From: Merdivicinus sp050943495 | Lineage (GTDB): Bacteria; Bacillota; Clostridia; Oscillospirales; Ruminococcaceae | NCBI GenBank assembly: GCA_050943495.1 | Contig: JBMNPH010000022.1 | Coordinates: 1 to 28,391, forward strand | Length of the DNA: 28,391 bases | Direction: 5' to 3' | Made by a program: the position numbers and the translations under genes | Notes under the pieces: generated by a model | The model's input: the letters and a program-made list of their open reading frames with translations, nothing else | What the model was told of the DNA's origin: nothing | The model's database searches: none | Part shown: one piece after another, positions 24,262-28,391 of the stretch | How the letters are laid out: the number at the start of each line of letters is the position of its first letter | Numbering within the stretch: position 1 is the first letter of the stretch

Positions 24262-24436
24262 AACATCATCAAACGGCAGGTCTTCTGACTCCAGGGCCAT
24301 GCATTCCCGGTCTTCCCATGTGTAACCACAGTGACCATAATTGGGATGCTTCCCTGTTACAGCGGCGGTCCCGCGCGGGATTTTCACCCGCTTCCCTATT
24401 CTCGCCAGCCCGTAAGCCGGCGCACCGTTGATGTTT
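24262..24436 (-). promoter_or_regulatory. Cobalamin riboswitch aptamer
   Basis: The minus strand shows the conserved blocks of the adenosylcobalamin-type aptamer: GGTGCGCC near the 5' end, AATAGGGAAGC, GGGTGAAAATCCCGC, ACCGCCGCTGTAAC, then the B12 box reading AGTCAGAAGACCTGCC at 24290-24275. Closing stem P1 is visible: AACATCA (24435-24429) pairs with TGATGTT (24268-24262). The region between aptamer and terminator (24193-24261) contains a GCGGG/CCCGC stem that may belong to the P13/expression platform. It precedes the cbiMNQO genes and controls by transcription attenuation. Confidence 0.93.
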
Positions 24437-24441
24437 CTTTT

Positions 24442-24470
24442 ATTATACAGATTCCCACTATAAAAATCAA
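24442..24470 (-). promoter_or_regulatory. Sigma-70-type promoter of the cobalamin operon
   Basis: On the minus strand TTGATT (24470-24465) and TATAAT (24447-24442) are exactly 17 bases apart. Transcription would start near 24435, right at P1 of the riboswitch, a strong mutual confirmation. Confidence 0.85.
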
Positions 24471-24537
24471 CTAAAGTTGGCAGATTTCCAAATTATTTCC
24501 TAAAAATGCAGAGTATTTTTCAAAATATTTGATACCT

Positions 24538-25887
24538 TTAAACTTTTCCTGCTTTTTCTACGACCTTTCGGTATGGCTCGATCATATAATCTGTCATTTT
24601 CCCTTTCAGCTTTTTTTGAACCGAAGGAATCGAAATCAGCATTCCCACTAATCTCATTTGAAAAATTTTTATCTTCTGCTTCTGCGGAAAATCATAAATT
24701 CCATGCTGTTTATAAAACTTGTGATCTGCCTTCATCATTCCCTGCATCAAGTAGATCAGGTCACGGAAAATTTTCATACCGCCTACTCCATAAAAGTTGG
24801 CAGGTCTCCGAAGTTTTTTCTTCATTGCAAACATCAGATTCTGAGCCAGAGAAGTCAAATTCTCCGTAACATTTTCCTCGTCCGTCACAACACCGCAAAG
24901 ATAATTTCCTCCCACCTCACTGCGTGCTTCCACAATCATTTGAAGGTTTGGCTCGTATTGATAGTTTCCACTGATGAGATAGGCAACCGGTGTCCCCTGC
25001 GTAACAGTGCGGTGTCCATTACAAAACTGGCGGTCATCATAACATTTAAAGCTGGAATGCGTATAATGATCTGAAATGGCAAATGCATATACAATTGCAT
25101 CAGCCGTCTGAATTTTGGTTCGTAAAAATTCATCAAATCCATCGTGATATACACATTTTCCAGTGACAGCGCATCCAAAACAACCCAAACATCCGCCCGA
25201 AAATGGGAATTCTCTCAAATTTACAATCCTGCTTTTAACTGGTAGAGCCGCACGAAAATCTTCAATCATATGAATCAAGCTTTCTTCTTCTGGCGCATAA
25301 TTGGTGACGATCACCACATCCTGATCGGAAGTTTTGGGAGAGGGAGTCAGCACAGCATGGTAAGGATGCTTCTCTTTTTTATCTGGATAGACAGCCGGAG
25401 TCACAAACATTCCATGTTGACAGCTAAAAAGAAGTTGCTCAAAATACATACGAGCTTCTTGCTGTCCTTTGTTTGTCAGCAAATCTTCCATATCTGCGGA
25501 AAGTCCCCTTACTACCTTCATTCCCAGATCCATACAATTCTCTTCCACAAAACGATGTGCCGTCACATCATAAAAATGTTTGGAAGTGGTGATCTGCGAA
25601 GCAAACTTTCCGGATAAATCTATACCATCCTCTTTGATGAGCTCAATGAGCCGATGAAGTTGATAGGGAGCAATAAATGTATAGACAGGATAGCAGAACA
25701 GAATCAATTCCGCCTGTTCCAAAGCTTGATGTACAGAGGAAAAATCTTTTTCAAACATTTTTATTTGCTGCCCCACATGCAGTACAGAAAAATGATGATC
25801 CGGGTAAAGCGCCTGCAAATAAAGCGCTGTCTGGAGAGTGGTACTATTCTTTCCTTTTGGACTGGCATTCAGTATCAATATCTTCAT
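24538..25887 (-). CDS. Tandem flavodoxin-fold protein with iron-sulfur-flavoprotein-type cysteine motif
   Basis: A 449-residue cytoplasmic protein built of two NADPH-dependent-FMN-reductase-like domains. Domain 1 (residues 1 to about 165) starts MKILILNASPKGKNSTT, the FMN phosphate loop, with CYPVYTFIAP as the flavin loop. Domain 2 (about 188-340) starts VVIVTNYAPEEESL, lacks a clear phosphate loop, and has a compact C-x2-C-x2-C-x5-C motif (C233, C236, C239, C245), like the [4Fe-4S] site of archaeal and clostridial iron-sulfur flavoproteins. The last 110 residues are basic and helical (FYGVGGMKIFRDLIYLMQGMMKADHKFY). Start 25887 has AGAGGA upstream. It has its own promoter and no strong terminator before the riboswitch promoter. 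Electron donor/acceptor unknown. Confidence 0.75.
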   Translation of the reverse strand: MKILILNASPKGKNSTTLQTALYLQALYPDHHFSVLHVGQQIKMFEKDFSSVHQALEQAELILFCYPVYTFIAPYQLHRLIELIKEDGIDLSGKFASQITTSKHFYDVTAHRFVEENCMDLGMKVVRGLSADMEDLLTNKGQQEARMYFEQLLFSCQHGMFVTPAVYPDKKEKHPYHAVLTPSPKTSDQDVVIVTNYAPEEESLIHMIEDFRAALPVKSRIVNLREFPFSGGCLGCFGCAVTGKCVYHDGFDEFLRTKIQTADAIVYAFAISDHYTHSSFKCYDDRQFCNGHRTVTQGTPVAYLISGNYQYEPNLQMIVEARSEVGGNYLCGVVTDEENVTENLTSLAQNLMFAMKKKLRRPANFYGVGGMKIFRDLIYLMQGMMKADHKFYKQHGIYDFPQKQKIKIFQMRLVGMLISIPSVQKKLKGKMTDYMIEPYRKVVEKAGKV

Positions 25888-25962
25888 ACTATTCCTCTCT
25901 TTGCAAATTGATTTCACTTTCACCATGCTTCATTTTGGTTATTTTCCTGCTCTGATTTCTAC

Positions 25963-25991
25963 ATATTATCACTTTCGAGTTTCCTTGTCAA
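25963..25991 (-). promoter_or_regulatory. Sigma-70-type promoter for the tandem flavoprotein
   Basis: The minus strand has TTGACA (25991-25986), 17 bases, then TAATAT (25968-25963). Start of transcription near 25956 gives a leader of about 70 bases to ATG 25887. Confidence 0.8.
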
Positions 25992-26000
25992 ATGAAAGCA

Positions 26001-26032
26001 GAAAAACGCCAGTCATAAAACCGGCGTTTTTC
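26001..26032 (-). terminator. Terminator after the beta-helix gene
   Basis: GAAAAACGCC and its complement GGCGTTTTTC flank a 12-base loop 16 bases past the stop at 26048; the minus strand ends in a T run. Its end directly abuts the next promoter (-35 at 25991). Confidence 0.85.
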
Positions 26033-26047
26033 GTTTCCCAATAGACT

Positions 26048-27634
26048 TTATCGATTATGTTCAATTTGAACATTGCTGCAATATTTGCATATGATTGTTT
26101 CATCGCGGCTGTTCAATGCATTATTTTGAATCACCAACCCATTGATATTTCCCGCATAAATCGCATGATCTGACTGAGCACAGTCAATTAAATTTTGTTC
26201 GATCAAAATATTCTGATGAAGAGGCTGATCTGTATTTTTAGCCAGGACATTGATACTAATACCACCTGCATTCAAGATCCTTCCCCAGCCCTGATGACCG
26301 CTGCCGACAATTCGATTGTTACGGATTATCACATCTTTTGCGGTAGTGCCTTCATGCCATCCGGCCTCTGCTGCAACGTGTATGGCAGTACCGGTATTAT
26401 AAGAGAAGGAACAGTTTTCAATCCGTACACCCCTTGTTTTGACTAAAACGCCTCTTGCCAAGTGATTTCGCACAGAACAGTTGAGGAATTCCAGTTGCGG
26501 CAACGCGCTGACGTCCATAAAGTAAAAATTTTCTACATTCGCTGGAAGCGGTTTATCTAACTGAACCGTGCAATCCCACCGTTCAAAATCAGGTTCTGCT
26601 GCGATTACCATATACGTTTCTTTTGGAACTAAGGTGTCAATATCACAAAGTTCCAAAATATCACCCGCCGAAGGATAGTCCAACTTACAGTTATGGGTCG
26701 GCACATCTACTTTTAACCTTGCGGTACAATCCCCTATCTTGCTGACCGAATAATAATATCCATGGACATTCGTTGAGTCATCACCCTGTCCCTCAAACTG
26801 GCAGCCATCAAAACGGAGCAATCCACGGCAGGAAGAAAAATGTGTCGCATCTGTATTGGTGCTCATCCGCTCTCCGCAAGGCGGCACCACTTTCAAGTGT
26901 GTCATTGTTATATCAGAAGATCGATGTCCCACAATTCCCATGCCCGGCTGGCTGTGGATGATTACATCTTCCAAAATAATATGTTGCGCTTCATAAATAT
27001 GAATTGCCGGACGGAAATGGAAACTGTGCCAAATATAAATTGTATCACCAGGTGTGCCATCATGAAAACCATAAAATCGAATGATATCCGTTGAGATTCG
27101 TTCTTTTCGACTGGAATCTCCGACACTTTCGATCAATCCGGACTCTCTTCCAAACACAGCAATGCGGGGAGAGGGCATTTTTTCGCTTATATCCGGCAGT
27201 CCGACAAAGCAAACATCTATATAATCGGATCCTTTTTTTACCAAAACACCTCTGCTATACGGTTTTTGCAGGTAATCAATGGTCAAACCACGAAGTTTCA
27301 CATTTTTGCAGTGTTGCAGAGCAACCGGTTCCATAAAACCATGAACCAAAAACAATGCACCTCTGGCATCAATTTCTGCATCTTCCACACCGGAAAAATC
27401 CAATCCGATACAATACGGCATCTCGTGAGTAAACAAATAGGGTTCCGGATTATTCCCAAATTCACCCGCCATTACCCGTTTTTGGAGAGCTACTGCCTCC
27501 GGTTCCTCAATCTGATAGCAACCGGCCGGAATCACCAACTGAGTCCCGGGATTCTCACGCAAGTAACATACTGCTGCACGCAGCTGTTCCAAGTCATTAT
27601 TTCCATAGAAGTCTGAAAGCAATTTTTTGTTCAT
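26048..27634 (-). CDS. Right-handed parallel beta-helix protein, GH110-like (candidate alpha-galactosidase)
   Basis: A 528-residue protein with many short beta-strand repeats of the N-x-x-I-x-N type (KNVKLRGLTIDYL, HIILEDVIIHS, LEFLNCSVRNH, VRIENCSFSYNTGTAI, ILIEQNLIDC, LVIQNNALNS), i.e. a pectate-lyase-like right-handed helix. The segment FEGQGDDSTNVHGYYYSV resembles the DD-x-x-N-V-H-G motif I associate with GH110 alpha-1,3-galactosidases. No signal peptide is evident, so it may act inside the cell on imported oligosaccharides, like the other glycosidase-like genes in this window. Met 27634 is chosen over a TTG at 27670, which has no ribosome binding site; the site before 27634 (AAAGGA/GGAA) is only moderate. 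GH110 specificity is an inference. Confidence 0.65.
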   Translation of the reverse strand: MNKKLLSDFYGNNDLEQLRAAVCYLRENPGTQLVIPAGCYQIEEPEAVALQKRVMAGEFGNNPEPYLFTHEMPYCIGLDFSGVEDAEIDARGALFLVHGFMEPVALQHCKNVKLRGLTIDYLQKPYSRGVLVKKGSDYIDVCFVGLPDISEKMPSPRIAVFGRESGLIESVGDSSRKERISTDIIRFYGFHDGTPGDTIYIWHSFHFRPAIHIYEAQHIILEDVIIHSQPGMGIVGHRSSDITMTHLKVVPPCGERMSTNTDATHFSSCRGLLRFDGCQFEGQGDDSTNVHGYYYSVSKIGDCTARLKVDVPTHNCKLDYPSAGDILELCDIDTLVPKETYMVIAAEPDFERWDCTVQLDKPLPANVENFYFMDVSALPQLEFLNCSVRNHLARGVLVKTRGVRIENCSFSYNTGTAIHVAAEAGWHEGTTAKDVIIRNNRIVGSGHQGWGRILNAGGISINVLAKNTDQPLHQNILIEQNLIDCAQSDHAIYAGNINGLVIQNNALNSRDETIICKYCSNVQIEHNR

Positions 27635-27675
27635 CGGTTTCCATTCCTTTTTATAATAGGTTATCACCAAAATTA

Positions 27676-27713
27676 CAAAAGAGAACGATAAACATTAGGA
27701 TCGTTCTCTTTTG
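27676..27713 (-). terminator. Hairpin between the fibronectin-type gene and the beta-helix gene
   Basis: A perfect 14-base-pair inverted repeat (CAAAAGAGAACGAT with its complement) with a 10-base loop sits 22 bases after the stop at 27735 and about 40 bases before the next start. On the minus strand the stem closes in CTTTTG followed by an AT-rich tract, consistent with an intrinsic terminator. Confidence 0.75.
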
Positions 27714-27734
27714 TTTGATCTCTAAAAATGTATA

Positions 27735-28391
27735 TTAGCGGTAGCTCTGCGGATATTCAGGTGGAACGGATTTAAATTTATGAGGAAGAGCGGGAGAGAA
27801 AGCGTGATGACAATACTGGGAATCACGAGAGAATTCCAGTCCGGGCATCGGGTCATAATTCTCCAGAGTATCCGGATCATCATCTCTTTCAAACGGCGAG
27901 CAGCTGCCTTCCCCATTGGCATTGCTTGCAGAAACTGCAAACTGATGAATTTCAGCGGTTCTGGCAATCGAGGTATGACAGTCGCTTCCCTCATAGACAC
28001 AGGAGACGCTTCCATCCGCTGCTTTCACATACAGACGGTAGCTACATGCACCCAGCACTTCACCCCAGCTGATTTCCACCGTATCTTTTCCAACTGATAC
28101 CGCCATTCCTTCTGGATATGCCGGGCATTCTGCTGTCGGATAAACAGGATATTCATGTGATTCAAGTCCGGATTTGCCTTCCGCATTTACAGCTCTGACA
28201 CGAACAAAATACTTCTGTCCATTTGTCAAACCGTTCCATTCCATTACCGGTTCACTGGAACGGATTCCTTCCTGCCAGCTCTCGCAGTAATCTGCACTGT
28301 ATTCCAGCACATACTCCGCCGCACCAGCACACACACTGCTTTCCACACGGCATTTGCCGTCACCGAATACCACACCAACGATCCGGCTGCT
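27735..28391 (-). CDS. C-terminal part of a fibronectin type III domain protein (5' end beyond window)
   Basis: The frame is open to the window edge; 218 codons plus stop are visible. Two FN3 domains can be read: the first (about 1-85 of the visible part) with YVLEYSADYCESW, LTNGQKYFVRVRAVNAEGKSG, and a second (about 90-170) with VEISWGEVLGACSYRLYVKA and IHQFAVSASNANGEGSCSP. Both show the W, tyrosine-corner (KYFVRVRAVN/HQFAVSASN) and terminal glycine-serine pattern. A 50-residue polar tail with Pro and Tyr follows and has no recognisable anchor. FN3 tandem repeats in Firmicutes usually belong to glycosidases or carbohydrate-binding enzymes; the catalytic part would lie beyond 28391. A lone GTG at 28373 is not the start. 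Confidence 0.75.
   Translation of the reverse strand, partial: SSRIVGVVFGDGKCRVESSVCAGAAEYVLEYSADYCESWQEGIRSSEPVMEWNGLTNGQKYFVRVRAVNAEGKSGLESHEYPVYPTAECPAYPEGMAVSVGKDTVEISWGEVLGACSYRLYVKAADGSVSCVYEGSDCHTSIARTAEIHQFAVSASNANGEGSCSPFERDDDPDTLENYDPMPGLEFSRDSQYCHHAFSPALPHKFKSVPPEYPQSYR

Noticed and set aside
24147..24387. Two overlapping minus-strand open frames of 60-odd codons inside the leader
   Set aside because: They read straight through the cobalamin aptamer and the terminator hairpin; the RNA structure explains the sequence. A leader peptide is not supported.
1..28391. CRISPR arrays, tRNA, rRNA, insertion sequences and attachment sites
   Set aside because: I looked for regular spaced repeats, tRNA-like cloverleaf segments, transposase or integrase motifs and long terminal inverted repeats and found none.

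Overview
The window looks like chromosome of a strictly anaerobic, cobalamin-making member of the Clostridia (Firmicutes), probably a gut-type Oscillospiraceae/Ruminococcaceae or Lachnospiraceae relative. Evidence: strong AGGAGG-type ribosome binding sites, the early-cobalt (anaerobic) Cbi route, a C5-pathway hem cluster ordered as I recall it from Clostridium josui, flavodoxin-type redox proteins, and host- or plant-glycan-type carbohydrate genes.

Left flank (1-4964): the 3' part of a YesM-type sensor histidine kinase that appears to carry a one-base frameshift near 148-151, then two separately transcribed minus-strand genes: a five-bladed beta-propeller glycosidase-like protein and a large TIM-barrel glycosidase-like protein. 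Plus-strand operon (4965-7865): SDR oxidoreductase, small flavodoxin, DUF6054 protein, second flavodoxin and a family 8 glycosyltransferase, ending at a strong hairpin shared with the convergent cobalamin operon.

Core (7969-24470, minus strand): one continuous 17-gene unit starting at a consensus promoter and a cobalamin riboswitch with an intrinsic terminator. In transcription order: cbiM, cbiN, cbiQ, cbiO (cobalt ECF importer); cbiK, cbiL, cbiF, cbiG, cbiH, cbiD (cobalt insertion and ring contraction); an FMN split-barrel (PPOX/NimA-like) protein; a cbiE-cbiT fusion; then hemA, a short sirC-like precorrin-2 dehydrogenase, a HemC-CobA-HemD triple fusion, hemB and hemL. The 3' half makes ALA from glutamyl-tRNA and carries it to sirohydrochlorin; the middle inserts cobalt and builds the corrin ring; the 5' end imports cobalt. 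The whole trunk pathway lies behind a B12 riboswitch, so its main purpose here is probably cobalamin. No cbiJ, cbiC or cbiA, and no late or nucleotide-loop genes, are in the window.

Right flank (24538-28391): a tandem flavodoxin-fold protein with an iron-sulfur-flavoprotein-type cysteine motif, a right-handed beta-helix protein resembling GH110 enzymes, and the C-terminal end of a fibronectin type III protein. The core reads visibly more GC-rich than both flanks.
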